Under the pieces are notes generated by a model. The model was not told where the DNA came from. It saw only the letters and a list, made by a program, of their open reading frames with translations, and did no database searches. From Erinaceus europaeus (taxonomy: Eukaryota; Chordata; Mammalia; Eulipotyphla; Erinaceidae): a stretch of 64,000 bases of DNA. Shown piece after piece: positions 32,385 to 43,559 of this stretch. Numbering within the stretch: the stretch's first letter is position 1; each line of letters opens with the position of its first letter. The stretch covers positions 14,314,427-14,378,426 of the forward strand of contig NC_080164.1 in NCBI RefSeq assembly GCF_950295315.1, given 5' to 3'. The position numbers and the translations under genes were made by a program.

Positions 32385-33640
32385 TTTTTAATTTATTTCT
32401 TTATTGGGGAATTAATGTTTTACATTCAACAGTAAATACAATAGTTTGTACATGCATAACATTCCCCAGTTTCCCATTTAACAATACAACCCCCACTATG
32501 TCATTTATCATCCTTCATGGACCTCTATTCTCCCCACCCACCCACCCGAGTCTTTTACTTGGGAGCAATATGCCAATTCCATTTCAGGTTCGACTTGGGT
32601 TTTCTTTTCTGATCTTGTTTTTCAACTTCGGCCTGAGAGTGAGATCATCCCATATTCATCCTTCTGTTTCTGACTTATTTCACTCAACATGATTTTTTCA
32701 AGGTCCATCCAAGATCGGCTGAAAACGGTGAAGTCACCATTTTTTACAGCTGAGTAGTATTCCATTGTGTCTATATACCACAACTTGCTCAGCCACTCAT
32801 CTGTTGTTGGACACCTGGGTTGCTTCCAGGTTTGGGCTATTACAAATTGTGCTGCCAAGAACATATGTGTACACAGATCTTTTTGGATGGATGTGTTGGG
32901 TTCCTTAGGATCTATCCCCAGGAGGGGAATTGCAGGGTCATAGGGTAGGTCCATTTCTAGCCTTCTGAGAGTTCTCCAGACTGTTCTCCACAGAGGTTGG
33001 ACCAATTGACATTCCCACCAGCAGTGCAGGAGGGTTCCTTTGACCCCACACCCTCTCCAGCATTTGCTGCTATTCCCTTTTCTGATGTATGACATTCTCA
33101 CAGGAGTGAAGTGGTATCTCGTTGTTGTCTTGATTTGCATTTCTCTGACAATCAGAGACTTGGAGCATTTTTTCATGTGTTTCTCGGCCTTTTGGATCTC
33201 TTCTGTGGTGAATATTCTGTCCAAGTCCTCCCCCCATTTTTGGATGGGGTTATTTGTTGTCTTATTGTTGAGTTTGGCAAGCTCTTTATATATGTTGGTT
33301 ATTAAACTCTTGTCTGACGTATGGCATGTAAAGATCTTCTCCCATTCTGTGAGGGGTCTCTTGGTTTGGGTAGTGTTTTTTTTTTGCTGTGAAGAAGCTT
33401 TTTAATTTGATGTAGTCCCATAGGTTTATACTTGCCTTAGTCTTCTTTGTAATTGGATTCGTTCATTGAAGATGTCTTTGAAATTTATGAGGAAAAAAGT
33501 TCTGCCAATATTTTCCTCTAAGTATCTGATAATTTGTGGTCTAACATCCAAGTCCTTGATCCACTTGGAATTTACTTTAGTATTTGGTGAAATACAGTGA
33601 TTCAGTTTCATTCTTCTGCATGTTTCAACCCATTGTTTCT
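32385..33640 (-). mobile_element. 5'-truncated L1 (ORF2 carboxy-terminus and 3' end)
   Basis: Its 3' end, on the left, is the same 'aattaatgttttacattcaac' tail as the larger L1. A minus-strand frame at 32622-33224 encodes the ORF2 carboxy-terminus, with the [18 protein letters not shown] motif. It is nearly identical to 52300-53300, so both are members of one recent L1 subfamily. Homology stops at about 33640 in 'cccattgtttc'. Confidence 0.92.
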
Positions 33641-33644
33641 ATAT

Positions 33645-34015
33645 TATTTTATTATTATTATTATTACTATTATTATTATTGCCTCCAGGGTTATTCTGGG
33701 ACTTGGTGTTAGGATTTGGTGCCGGCACTGCGAATCCACTGCTCCTAGATGCTATCCTCCCCCATTTTTGTTGTCCTTGTTGCTGTTATTATTGTTACTG
33801 ATGCTGTTGTTCTTGCATAGGACACAGAGAAGTGGAGAGAGGGAGGGAAGACAGAGAGAGGGAAAGAAAGACAGACACCTGCAGACCTGCTTCACCGCCT
33901 GTGAAGCGACTCCCCTGCAGGTGGGGAGCCAGGGGCTCAAACCGGGATCCTTACGCCGGTCCTTGTGCTTTGCACCATGTGCCCTTAACCTGGCACACTA
34001 CCGCCGGACCCCTAT
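33645..34015 (-). mobile_element. SINE-A, long form, abutting a truncated L1
   Basis: TTA-rich start, 'gccggcactgcgaatccact', end 'cactaccgccggacccc'. Confidence 0.88.
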
Positions 34016-34021
34016 TTTTAT

Positions 34022-34288
34022 TATTTTAATATTTATTTAATTATTCTCTTTTGTTGTCCTTGTTTTATTGTTGTAGTTATTATTGTTGTTATTGATGTCA
34101 TCGTTGTTGGATAGGACAGAGAAATGGAGAGAGGAGGAGAAGACAGAGAAGGGGAGAGAAAGACAGACACCTGCAGACCTGCTTCACCGCCTGTGAAGCC
34201 ACTCCCCTGCAGGTGGGGAGCTGGGGGCTCAAGCCTGGATCCATGGGCCAGTGCACTTAAGCTGCTGTGCTACCGTCTGACTCCCATT
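34022..34288 (-). mobile_element. SINE-A
   Basis: Follows head to tail; end 'gctaccgtctgactccc'. Confidence 0.87.
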
Positions 34289-34305
34289 TCTTAAAATCAG
34301 AATAT

Positions 34306-34790
34306 GGGGGCCAGGTCATGGAGCATACAAGTTACAAAGCACAAGGACCCAGGTTCAAGCCCCATCTCCATTTGCAAGGAGAAAGCTTCACAAGTGGTGA
34401 AGCAATGTTGCAGGTGTCTCTCTTTCTCTCTCTCTCTCTCTCTCTCCCTTTTCAATTTCTCTCTGTCACTACCTAAAAATAAAATAAATAAAATAAGACT
34501 TTAAAATATTCCTGTTGTAACTTTGGCTGTCTAATTAATTAAATTTATGGAAGGGAAGCAGCTGGTGAAGCGCCCATTTGAGTGCACATGTTGAAGTGCA
34601 TAAGAACGTGGGTTCAAGTCCCTAGTCCCTATTTTCAGGGGGAAGCTTCACAACAAGTGGGTGAAGCAGTGCTGCAGATGTATCTCTTTCTCTCTTTTCC
34701 TCTGCCTCCATCTTTCCTCTCAGGTTCTCTGTCTATCCCACAAAGGCCAACTCACACACATCTATATCAAATGAAAGTCATTCCTTAACC
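34306..34790 (+). mobile_element. Two SINE-B copies
   Basis: 34306-34498 and 34552-34750 ('gcagctggtgaagcgcccat'), the second diverged. Confidence 0.75.
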
Positions 34791-34892
34791 CTCTCCCCCT
34801 ACAAATTCACATCCCTTCTCAGAAGGAGCAGTTGTTACCAGAGAAGTTAATTTAATCTTTGGATAAGAGCACTTATGAAGAAACTGGATTAA

Positions 34893-35280
34893 GTGGGGGT
34901 AGATAGCACAATGATTATACAAAGAGATTCTAATGCCTGAGGCTCCAGAATCCAGGGTTCAATCCCCCACAGCACCATAAACCAGAGCTGAGCAGTACTC
35001 TGGTTAAATAAAAAAAAAAAAAAAAAAAAAAGGAGAAGAAAAAGCGTAAGGATCCGGTTCAAGCCCCCAGCTCAGCTCCAGCTCCCCACCTGCAGGGGAT
35101 CACTTCACAATCAGTGAAGGAGGTCTGTAGGGGGCTGTCTTTCTCTTCCTCTATCTTCCTCTCCTCTCTTGATTTCTCTCTTTCTTATCCTATAAAATAG
35201 GAAAAAATGGCCTTCATGACATGAGCAGTAGATTTATAGTGCTGGCACTTAGCCCCAGCGACAATCCCAGAGGCAAAAAA
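34893..35280 (+). mobile_element. SINE-C then headless SINE-A
   Basis: SINE-C 34893-35035 with an A-run. SINE-A starts at 'aaagcgtaaggatccggttc' and lacks the first 60 bp. Confidence 0.78.
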
Positions 35281-35475
35281 AAAAAAAAAAAAAGAGGAGG
35301 GAGAGGAGGGATGAGAAGGAGAAGAAGAAGAGGAAGAAGAGGAAGAAGGAGGAGGAGGAGAAGGAGAAGGAGAAGGAGAAGGAGAAGAAGAAGAAGAAGA
35401 AGAAGAAGAAGAAGAAGAAGAAAAAGAAGGAGGAGGAGGAGAAAAGGAAACAGAAGAAGAAGAAAAGGAAACTGG
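35273..35475. repeat. 200-bp pure purine tract (A/G)
   Basis: Over 190 bases of GAA, GGA and GAAGGA units without a pyrimidine apart from isolated changes. It extends from a SINE-A tail and could form a DNA triplex. Confidence 0.92.
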
Positions 35476-35541
35476 ACTTGAAAGTTATCCATCTAACTAT
35501 TCTGGCGGGCGGGGGGGGAAGCATAAAATTTAGTAAATTCT

Positions 35542-35823
35542 TTTTTTTTTTTTCCCTTTTGTTGCCCTTGTTGTAGCTTCGTTGTGGTTATTATTATTGC
35601 CCTTGTTGACGCAATTCGTTGTTGGATAGGACAGAGAGAAATGGAGAGAGGAGGGGAAGACAGAGAGGGGGAGAGAAAGACAGACACCTGCAGACCTGCT
35701 TCACCGCCTGTGAAGCGACTCCACTGCAGGTGGGGTGCCGGGGGCTCGAACCGGGATCCTTACGCCGGTCCCTGCGCTTTGCGCCACATGCGCTTAACCC
35801 ACTGCGCCACCTCCCGACCCCCT
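35542..35823 (-). mobile_element. SINE-A with 16-bp target duplication
   Basis: aaatttagtaaattct at 35526-35541 and 35824-35839. Confidence 0.96.
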
Positions 35824-36029
35824 AAATTTAGTAAATTCTATAAACTAAAAGAGATTATCTTGATCCTTCAAAGAAAAGAAGCCAGTAAAATCAATTTTTA
35901 TTTCATATACAAGACTCCTGTTGGGGCAGCTGTGTCATTACTGTGACGAGCCTTGGGTTGTGCTGTAGCTAAAGGCTTTGGAGACAACTGATGGTTTTCA
36001 AAAAAGGAGGACATATATACAACCTTGTG

Positions 36030-36505
36030 ATTTTTTTCCTTTTGTTGCCCTTGTTCATCATTGTTGTTAATTGTTGTTATTGATGTCGTCATTGTTGAAT
36101 AGGACAGAAAGAAAATGAGAGAGGAGGGGAAGACAGAGAAAGGGAGAGAAAGACAAACACCTGCAACCTGCTTCACCGCTTGTGAAGTGACTCCCCTGCA
36201 GGTGGGGAGCAGGAGGCTCGAGCGGGGATCATTAAACCGGTCCTTGAGCTTTGCGCCACATGCGCTTAACCCACTGTGCTACCGCCTGGCCCCCTAATTT
36301 TAAAAATTATCTTTATTTATTTGATAGAGACAGCCAGAAATTGAGGGGGGGTAGAGAGGGAGAGACGCCTACAACACTGCTTACCACTTGCAAAGCCCCC
36401 CCCCCCCCAAGCTCCCCTGCAGGTGGGGACTGGTGGCTCAAATCCGGGTCTCTGCACACTGTCACACGTGTGCTCAACCAGGTGAGCCACCACCCGGCCA
36501 CCTCT
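36030..36505 (-). mobile_element. SINE-A then SINE-B
   Basis: 36030-36293 and 36298-36505, head to tail. The SINE-B has a 10-C run near 36399. Confidence 0.85.
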
Positions 36506-36574
36506 TTCTCCCTCTCCACCTCACTCTCTCCTCCCAATTGCTCTCTGTCCTTTAGAATAAAATAGAAAGAAGGA

Positions 36575-37080
36575 GGGGGTCGGGTGGTAGCGCAGCGGGT
36601 TAAGCGCACGTGGCACAAAGCGCAAGGACCGGCATAATGATCCCGGTTCGAGCCCCCAGCTCCCCACCTGCAGGGGAGTCGCTTCACAGGCGGTGAAGCA
36701 GGTCTGCAGGTGTCTCTCTTTCTCTCCCCCTCTCTATCTCCTCTCCTCTCTCGATTTCTCTCTTTCCTATCCAACAACAATGACAGCAGTAACAGCAACA
36801 ACCATAATGACAACAACAAGGGCAACAAAATGGGGAAAAGGTGGCCTCCAGGAACAGTGGATTCACAGTGCAGGCACCAAGCCTTGGAGGCAATAAATAA
36901 ATAACCTTGGAGGCAATAAATAAATAAATAAATAACCTTGGAGACAATAAATAAATAAAATAGTAAGAAGGGGAAGGGGAAAAAAAAAAAGGTAAAATGA
37001 CCACTGGGAACAATAGATTCATAGTACCAGCACCAAGCTCCAGCAATAACCCTGGTGGCAACAATAATAATACTAATGTA
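36575..37080 (+). mobile_element. SINE-A with repeated 3' tails
   Basis: The core ends at 36890. Its 'ccttggaggcaataaataaa' end is then repeated three times to 36960. A further A-type tail ('ataaccctggtggc') follows at 36985-37062. Confidence 0.8.
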
Positions 37081-37206
37081 AAATGTAGAGGGGGAAAAAA
37101 AATCAACAAACTAAGAGTGGAAGAGAATTTCTTCGGCAACAATAAAGAGCAACAAACTTCACATTCAGTGCTGAAAGAATGAAAAAAAATCACCTTAAGA
37201 ACAAGA

Positions 37207-37500
37207 TAGGGCCCAGGTGGTGGCATATTTTACCATATACAAGGATCTGGGTTTAAGTCCTGGTCCCCACCTGCAAGGCAGAAACTTCCTGAGCAATGAA
37301 GCAAGTCCTGCAAGTCTCTCTCTCTCTCTCCACTTCTCTCCGTCTCTCTCTCCCTCTCAATTTCTGTCCTATCAAATAAAAGAAAGAAAAAGTAAAAGCA
37401 CACAGAAAGAAAAAAAAAAAAAAAGACCACTAGGAGTGATGCCTCAGTCATGCAGGGAACGAATTACTGCAATAACGCTGGTGGCAATAAAGCAAATAAT
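37207..37500 (+). mobile_element. SINE-B with an A-type 3' tail
   Basis: 'gggcccaggtggtggcatat', then after the A-run 'gaccactaggagtgatgcct' and 'aacgctggtggc'. Confidence 0.75.
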
Positions 37501-37794
37501 AAAACCAATTTACTTGCACTTTTTTCTCACACTGAATTCAGGGCATCACCAACATGTTCTACCAGTCATCAACCCAGCAGGGCTAGGACTTCCCTCATGA
37601 GTGATTCTACCACTCTTGGGTTGACTTTTTCATTCTTCTTGTTTCCGAGGGAGAAAGATTGTTGCTCCACCACCCCATGGTGTTTACTCTGTCCTGGAGG
37701 TGCTCCCATGAGGAGCCAGAGCTCCAAGGGGCCTCAGGCTTAGCTAAGCCTGTCATCTATCAGGTGAGCTATCTCTTGCCCCCCTCCCACTTTT

Positions 37795-38370
37795 TTCTTA
37801 ATATTCATTTATTTATTCCCTTTTGTTGTCCTTGTTGTTTTATTGTTGTAGTCATTATTGTTGCTGTCGGATAGGACAGAGAGAAATGGAGAGAGGAGGG
37901 GGAGACAGAGAGGGGGAGAGAGAGATAAGACACCGGCAGACCTGCTTCACCAGCCATGAAGTGACCTTCCTGCAGGTGGGAAGCTGGGGGCTGGAAGTAG
38001 AATCCTTAAGCCGGTCCTTACACTTTACGCCATGTGTGCTTAACCCGCTGTGCTACCGCCCAAGCCCCCTAAAATTATTATTGAATAGAGACTGCCAGAA
38101 ATAGAGAGGGAAGGCGGAGATAGTGAGGTCGAGAGACAGAGAGATAACCTGCAGTACCGCTTCACCACTTGTGAAGCTTTTCCCCTGCAGGTGGTGGGAC
38201 ACCTGTTAGAATGCCCATATTACAGTGTGCTTGTACCCAGGTTCAAGCCCCCTGGTTCCCACCTACAAGGGGTAAGCTTCATGAGTGGTTAAAGCAGGTC
38301 TTTCTCCCTTTTTCCCCTCTGAATTTCTCTTCTTCTCTGTCTAATATATAGCAAGTAAACTATTATAAAA
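37795..38370. mobile_element. SINE-A (-), SINE-B (-), SINE-B (+)
   Basis: 37795-38068 reversed A; 38070-38192 reversed B, truncated; 38195-38375 forward B. The last two are fused inside 'ctgcaggtggtgggacacctg'. Confidence 0.78.
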
Positions 38371-38387
38371 ATTAAAAAGCTGATTTA

Positions 38388-39000
38388 TTAATGTGTGTAC
38401 ATTTGTCAGGATATCATTCTGGTACATGTCATGCAAGGCTTAAAACTCTGAATCTCATGCTTGAGATTTCAATGTTTTACCCACTATACCATCTCTCAGG
38501 TTACTAGTTGGTATTTTTTGTCCAGATTGGTCAGTGAGTACATTTCAGTTCAGCTAAACAGTGATGACGTCCACAGAGTGGCAATTCTGACAATCTCTGT
38601 CTGACCTGGTCATAAGTAAACAAGGGGGGGGGTGTCTCTAAATCAGATCTAAATCATTCTCTATTTCACATGAAATAAATAAGATCAATCATTAAAAAAA
38701 AAAAAAACTAGCTGCCATGCATGAGAACCAAGTTTGAGCCTAGTGTGCACTGTATTGAAGAAAGCTTTTTTTTGTGCGTGATCTCTTACTCTCTCTCTGC
38801 CTCTATCTTCAGGGGGAAAAAAATGTAGTGGGGAAGGAAAAAAAAAATCTAACAACCAGAAAGATGGAGCATTGGAGAAAGCCTTGAACTCTCAAGCAGG
38901 TGCCAAGTTTCACCCCCCCATGACATGGGCCAGAGTGATGCTCTGGTTCTCTCTTCCTCTATTATTCTATGTCATATACAAATTACAGACTGTCAGTTTC
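38388..39000. mobile_element. SINE-D (-), SINE-E (+), SINE-D (+), diverged
   Basis: Near 38390-38505, 38705-38830 ('cactgtattgaagaaagc') and 38862-38985. Unique DNA at 38510-38640. Confidence 0.55.
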
Positions 39001-39067
39001 CTGTTTTTCTGATCATCATCATACCGCCTAGGAAGGAACCAACACAGGCTCATAAATAAAAAATGTT

Positions 39068-39595
39068 GGGGCCTGGGTGGTGGCGTACCTGATTGAGTGC
39101 ACATGTTACAATGCTAGAGGATCCGGGTTTGAGGCCCCCATCCCCATCTGCAAAGGGAAAACTTCATGAGTGGTGAAACAGGTCTGCAGGTGTCTCTCTG
39201 TATCTCTCTCTCTCTGTCTCCCCCTTTCCCTCTCGATTTCGGGCTGTCTCTATCAAATAAATAAATATAATTTAAATAAATAAATAAATAAATAAATAAA
39301 TGTTGCAATGACCCAAGTTCAAGCCCCACTTTGTGAGAAGTGAAGCAGTGCTGCAGGTGTATCCCTTTCTCCTTCTCTATATCCCCATGCCCTCTCAATT
39401 TCACTCTATCCAGTAAATAAAAAATACATATGTTAAAAAAAAAAAAACGAGGTTGCACCATGGATAAAGTGTCGGATTCTCAGGTATGGTGTTCCAAGTA
39501 CAGTCCCTAGCATAGCATGTGCCAGTGATGCTCTGGTTCTCTCTCATAAATAAATAAGAAATAAATAAAATGAAAATGAAATAAATAGGGAAAGG
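39068..39595 (+). mobile_element. SINE-B, headless SINE-B and SINE-D
   Basis: 39068-39300, 39303-39435 (starts mid-element at 'gcaatgacccaagttc') and 39448-39590, the last repeat before the UBXN2A island. Confidence 0.75.
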
Positions 39596-39898
39596 GGAGT
39601 TCCCAGCTGTGACACAGAGAGGGGAATTTTTGAACCTATCTTTCCAAAATCACAAAGCTCAGGTCAAGTTTAACATAGAACGCAAGAAAAATCTCTAAGG
39701 AGTGATGGGCCGGTGGTCGCTAGGTTAGGGAGTGAAAGCTGACTTTTGGCTCCGAGTGTTTTCCGCGCAGGTGGAAGAGGTCCCCCAGCCGAGAACAGCG
39801 AAGAGCAGGCGGCCATCGGTGCGGGTTAGCTAAAGGCCAGAGGCAGCGGCCGCCGCTCTGCCCCTGAAAGGCTCAAGCATGTGGCGCCCCGCCCCCTA

Positions 39899-39997
39899 GA
39901 AAGCCCCGCCCACGCGGCACACGGCCCGGGGAAAGCCCCGCCCATAAGAGGCCCGGCTTGTCTAAGCCCCGCCCACGAGAGGCCCGGCCTATATAAG
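39899..39997 (+). repeat. 31-bp tandem repeat of GC boxes ending in a TATA box
   Basis: Two clear 31-bp units, each containing AAGCCCCGCCCA then GAGGCCCGGC, run in tandem at about 39934-39995, with a degenerate first unit from 39902. The last unit ends directly in the TATATAAG element, so promoter binding sites appear to have multiplied by local duplication. Confidence 0.8.
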
Positions 39998-40019
39998 CAC
40001 CGTCCGCGTGACCCCGTGT

Positions 40020-40263
40020 CCCTGGAGAGCTCCGCCTATGAGACGCCGGCCCTCCGCGCGCGTCCTCGTGGGCACGTACAGCCTCCCTGCGCGCACTCTG
40101 GGCGCGGGCGGCGGCCCCAGCGGCCGGGCCGCGGAGCGGGGGTGGAGCCCGGGGGGCTGCAGTCCGGGGTCCTGGGGTTTCCAGCTCGGCAGCGGCCGCG
40201 GTATTCACGGCCCCGGAACCTCTCCAGACGACTGCGCGGCGCCGCCTCTTCCAGCGGCCAGAG
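40020..40263 (+). other. UBXN2A: Probable non-coding first exon of UBXN2A
   Basis: The 3' boundary is a consensus donor, GAG/GTGAGG, after 40263. The 5' limit is a guess from the TATA-like box at 39990. The segment is GC-rich and needs no coding frame, because the UBXN2A start codon is in the next exon. Only the donor and promoter context support it. Confidence 0.5.
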
Positions 40264-40486
40264 GTGAGGGCCCCGGGGTGGGCGGGGCGGCGGGGTCCTC
40301 GGGGCGGCCGGTCTGCACGGCGCCCACCCCGCGCGGGGCCCGCGACGCTCCTGCCGGCCGGGGGGCCGCAGCCTCGGCCTGGGCGGGGGACGCGGGAGGC
40401 TCCGGCTGGCTCCTCCTCTGCGCCTAGAAACTTCCAGACAGGAGACACCGTGGGAGCCTGTCTGCCCGGGGCGACACTTCGTGGGT

Positions 40487-40648
40487 TCTGTTTGTCCCCC
40501 GCCTCCCTCCCTCCGTCTCCTCTCTCTCTCCCCCTCTCTCCTCCTTCCTCCCTCCTCTTCCTCCCCTTTCTCCCCCTTTCCTCTCTCTTCCCTTCTATCT
40601 CTCCCTCTCTCCTCCCATCTCTCTCTGTCTCCCCTCTTTTTTTTTTTC
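40487..40648. repeat. CT-rich simple sequence
   Basis: About 160 bp of C and T in CTCC/CTCTCT units just inside the presumed UBXN2A intron 1, ending at a T-run. Confidence 0.85.
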
Positions 40649-40657
40649 TCATTTTTT

Positions 40658-40845
40658 TTAAAGATTTATTTTTATTTCATATGGAGCATAAAGAGTTTCA
40701 CATGACAGAGAGAGAAAGACAGCAATGAGACAGAGCACCACTCCAGTACATATAGTCCCAGGGATTAAACCAGAAGTTGCAGGCATGCAAGTCCTATGCT
40801 CTACTAGCCAAGCTATTTATTCCCGACACCTCATAATAGATTTTG
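40658..40845 (-). mobile_element. SINE-D
   Basis: 'gatttatttttatttcatat' to 'ctctactagccaagctat'. Confidence 0.65.
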
Positions 40846-40969
40846 TCACTGATACACGTTTATCAACAAGAGAAAGAAGGCAAGAGAAAGAAAAAAAAAA
40901 TCTATCACTTTGGTATATTTGAGATGGCAGGGATAGAAGTAGCAACTGTCCTTTTTATTTAACTGAATT

Positions 40970-41110
40970 TATTTATTTTTATTGGGGAATTAATGTTTTA
41001 CATTCAACAGCAAGTACAATAGTTTGTACATGCGTAAGATTCCCCAGATTCCCATACAACAATACAACCCCACTAGGTCCTCTGTCATCCTTCTTGAACC
41101 TGTAACTTGG
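40970..41110 (-). mobile_element. L1 3' end fragment
   Basis: Reverse form of the L1 tail ('ggggaattaatgttttacat'). It runs into the unit 'ccactaggtcctctgtcatcc', the same continuation that precedes the copy at 7475. Confidence 0.82.
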
Positions 41111-41239
41111 GTGCGTCCTCTCTCTCATCTCGCCCGTCTCTCGCCTCTCTCCCATCCTTCTCTCTCCTCCCATCTCTCACTCCTTTCTTTCTTTTTTTTT
41201 TAAAAGATTTTATTTATTTATTAATTTTTTTTTAGATTT

Positions 41240-41600
41240 CAGTATTTCTTTTTTTTAAAATTTTTTATTTAAGAAAGGATTAATGAACAAAAACATAAGG
41301 TAGGAGGGGTACAACTCCACACAATTCCCACCACCCAATCTCCATATCCCACCCCCTCCCCTGATAGCTTTCCCATTCTCTATCCCTCTGGGAGCATGGA
41401 CCCAGGGTCATTGAGGGTTGCAGAAGGTAGAAGGTCTGGCTTCTGTAATTGCTTCCCCGCTGAACATGGGCGTTGACTGGTCGGTCCATACTCCCAGTCT
41501 GCCTCTCTCTTTCCCTAGTAGGGTGGGTCTCTGGGGAAGCTGCTCTCACTCCTTTCTTACTCTCTCGCCCCCCGTGTGGTGGGGCGGGATGGGCCCCCTT
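41240..41600 (-). mobile_element. Repeat F copy
   Basis: Contains 'cacaattcccaccacccaat', 'gggagcatggacccagggtc' and 'aacatgggcgttgactggtc'. The last third matches 59140-59230, and its reverse complement matches 6785-6945. The class is unknown; it resembles the 3' end of a LINE, with its A-rich terminus on the left. Confidence 0.7.
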
Positions 41601-41611
41601 TTCTTATCTGA

Positions 41612-41680
41612 CTCTTCCCTTCTCTTCTCTTCTCTTCTCTTCTCTTCTCTTCTCTTCTCTTCTCTTCTCTTCTCTTTTCT
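41612..41680. repeat. (TCTCT)n microsatellite
   Basis: About 12 copies of a CTTCT pentamer. Confidence 0.92.
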
Positions 41681-42074
41681 CTTCCTGCTGGAGCTGCTTG
41701 TCATCGGGCGGCTGGAGTGGACATGAAGGTGCGTCCTGAGTCGGTTTCCCTCATAGGTAGTTTGAGCCCATTAGAAAAACATGCAGCGGATAGAACATTG
41801 TCTGTGCACCGGTGACAGACATTCAACCTCCTGGGTGCACGGCCAGAGCTCGTGTGTAATTTTTTTTTTTTTTTTTGGAGAGTTTATAGAGGGCGTGTTT
41901 TATTTACTCCAAAGCCACTTTGCTGGAGGTGAGTGTCCATGGCCAAGCCGGTTCTCACTGGAGGAAGAGCCACAGCGCGGGTGCGCCAAATTTGTCATGT
42001 CTCCACCGTAGGACACTGGGTTCCCAAACCCCTTTCAGGTCCCTTGGCGCCTAACCCCAATGGATTATTATTAT

Positions 42075-42338
42075 TATTATTTTAAACTTTATTTTTCCTT
42101 CTGTTGCCCTTGTTTTTTTATTGTTGTTGTTGTTATTGATGTCGTTGTTGGATAGGACAGAGAAATGGAGAGAGGAGAGGAAGATGGGGAGAGAAAGATA
42201 CCTGCAGACCTTCTTTACAGCCTGTGAAGCGACGCCCCTGCAGGTGGGGAGCCGGGGGCTCGAACCCGGATCCTTACGCCGGTCCTTGCGCTTTGCGCCA
42301 CCTGCGCTTAACCCACTGTGCTACCGTCCAACCCCTGG
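42075..42338 (-). mobile_element. SINE-A
   Basis: TTA run, then 'tttttccttctgttgccctt', end 'gtgctaccgtccaacccc'. Confidence 0.88.
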
Positions 42339-42387
42339 GATTATTTGTTTTTAAATATATACTTTGTCTTAGTTTAATTAGAGAAGA

Positions 42388-42428
<41 letters not shown>

Positions 42429-42540
42429 CATGCCAGAGCACTGCTCAGCTCTGGCCTATTGTAGTGCAAGCGATTGAACCTGGGACTCTCAACATGCAAT
42501 TCTTTTTGCATCACCATTATGCTCTCTCCCACCCCCAAGG
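42388..42540 (-). mobile_element. TA/GA dinucleotide array and SINE-C
   Basis: (TA)n 42388-42410, (GA)n 42411-42428, then reversed SINE-C to 42535. Confidence 0.82.
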
Positions 42541-42754
42541 TTGTTCTAAATTATAGTTTAGAGCCTTAACAAGAACTCTTAAAGTTGTGTTTTTTTGTCG
42601 GACTTTGCTGAATGTCCCGTTGATTTAAAAGTCAGTTTAGGGAATATTGAGCTCTGGTGTGTAACCAGTGCTGGGCACTGCTGGATTCAAAGTAGAGTTG
42701 TGTGCTGGATGGAGGGAGTGACTGTCGGGCAGGATACTGGGTACCCAGAAATGA

Positions 42755-42835
42755 CTGCTTACTGAGCCCTGGACTGTGTCTGAGTGCCTTACATACAGGC
42801 TTCAGTTGTTTAATATTTCATGTTGATTACTTAAT
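42755..42835 (+). mobile_element. MIR fragment
   Basis: 'gcttactgagccctggactg' followed by 'gtgccttacatacag' fits the front part of MIR. Confidence 0.55.
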
Positions 42836-43029
42836 ACACCTTTACTTAAGAGTTCAGTTTTAAAGAGGTCAGTGGTGGCCCATCCGGTAGAGCGCACGTG
42901 TTAACAGTTTGAAAGGTGGGGATTTCAAGCCCCTGGTCCCCATCTGTAGGAGGGAAGCTTCAATAGTGGTGGAAAGGTGCTGCAGGTGTCTCTCTGTTTT
43001 TTATCTCTCTCTCTTTTTATATCTTTTTT

Positions 43030-43348
43030 TTTCTTGCCTCCAGTGTTATCGCTGGGGCTCAGTGCCTGCACTACGAATCCACTGCTACTGGAGGCCATTT
43101 TTCCCATTTTGTTGCCCTTGTTATGGTTACTGTTATTTTTGGTGTTGTTGTTGGTTAGGACAGAGAGAAATGGAGAGAGGAGAAGAAGACAGAGGGGGAG
43201 AGAAAGACACCTGCAGACCTGCTTCACCACCTGTGAAGTGACCCCCCTGCAGGTGGGGAGCCGGGTGTTTGAACCCGGATCCTTATGCCAATCCTGGCTC
43301 TTTGTGCCATGTGCACTCAACCCACTGCACTACCACCCGCCGCCCCCC
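43030..43348 (-). mobile_element. SINE-A, long form, nested
   Basis: 'tgcctccagtgttatcgctg' to 'cactaccacccgccgcccccc'. Confidence 0.88.
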
Positions 43349-43357
43349 ATCTTTCTC

Positions 43358-43491
43358 TTTAAGATTTTATTTATTACTGAGAAAGAGAGAAAGAACCAGA
43401 CATCACCCTGGCACATGTGCTGCTGGGGATTGAACTCAGGACCTCATGCTTCAGAGTCCAATGGTTTATGCACTGTGCCACCTCCCGGACC
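43358..43491 (-). mobile_element. SINE-D, nested
   Basis: 'aagattttatttattactga' to 'gccacctcccggaccgc'. Confidence 0.82.
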
Positions 43492-43559
43492 GCTTTCTCT
43501 CTATCTCCCCCTCTCAATTTCTCTCTTTCTTTCTTTCTTTTTTTTAATTTTTAAATTTA

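Larger units (their letters stand above)
39700..40430 (+). promoter_or_regulatory. UBXN2A: CpG island, probable UBXN2A promoter
   Basis: This is the second CpG-dense island in the window. Four CCCCGCCC GC boxes lie at 39887, 39904, 39936 and 39967, and a TATATAAG box is at 39990-39997. The next recognisable gene downstream on the plus strand is UBXN2A, whose first coding exon is 10 kb away, so I infer that this is its promoter. Initiation would be expected about 25-30 bp after the TATA-like box. Alternatives are a distal or second UBXN2A promoter, or an unrelated non-coding transcript. Confidence 0.7.

Noticed and set aside
35214..35492. Poly-arginine, poly-leucine and poly-phenylalanine frames
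   Set aside because: Direct translation of a purine microsatellite in three frames.
39873..40652. A 259-codon minus-strand frame in the UBXN2A island
   Set aside because: Low-complexity translation of GC-rich and CT-rich repeats; no family resemblance.
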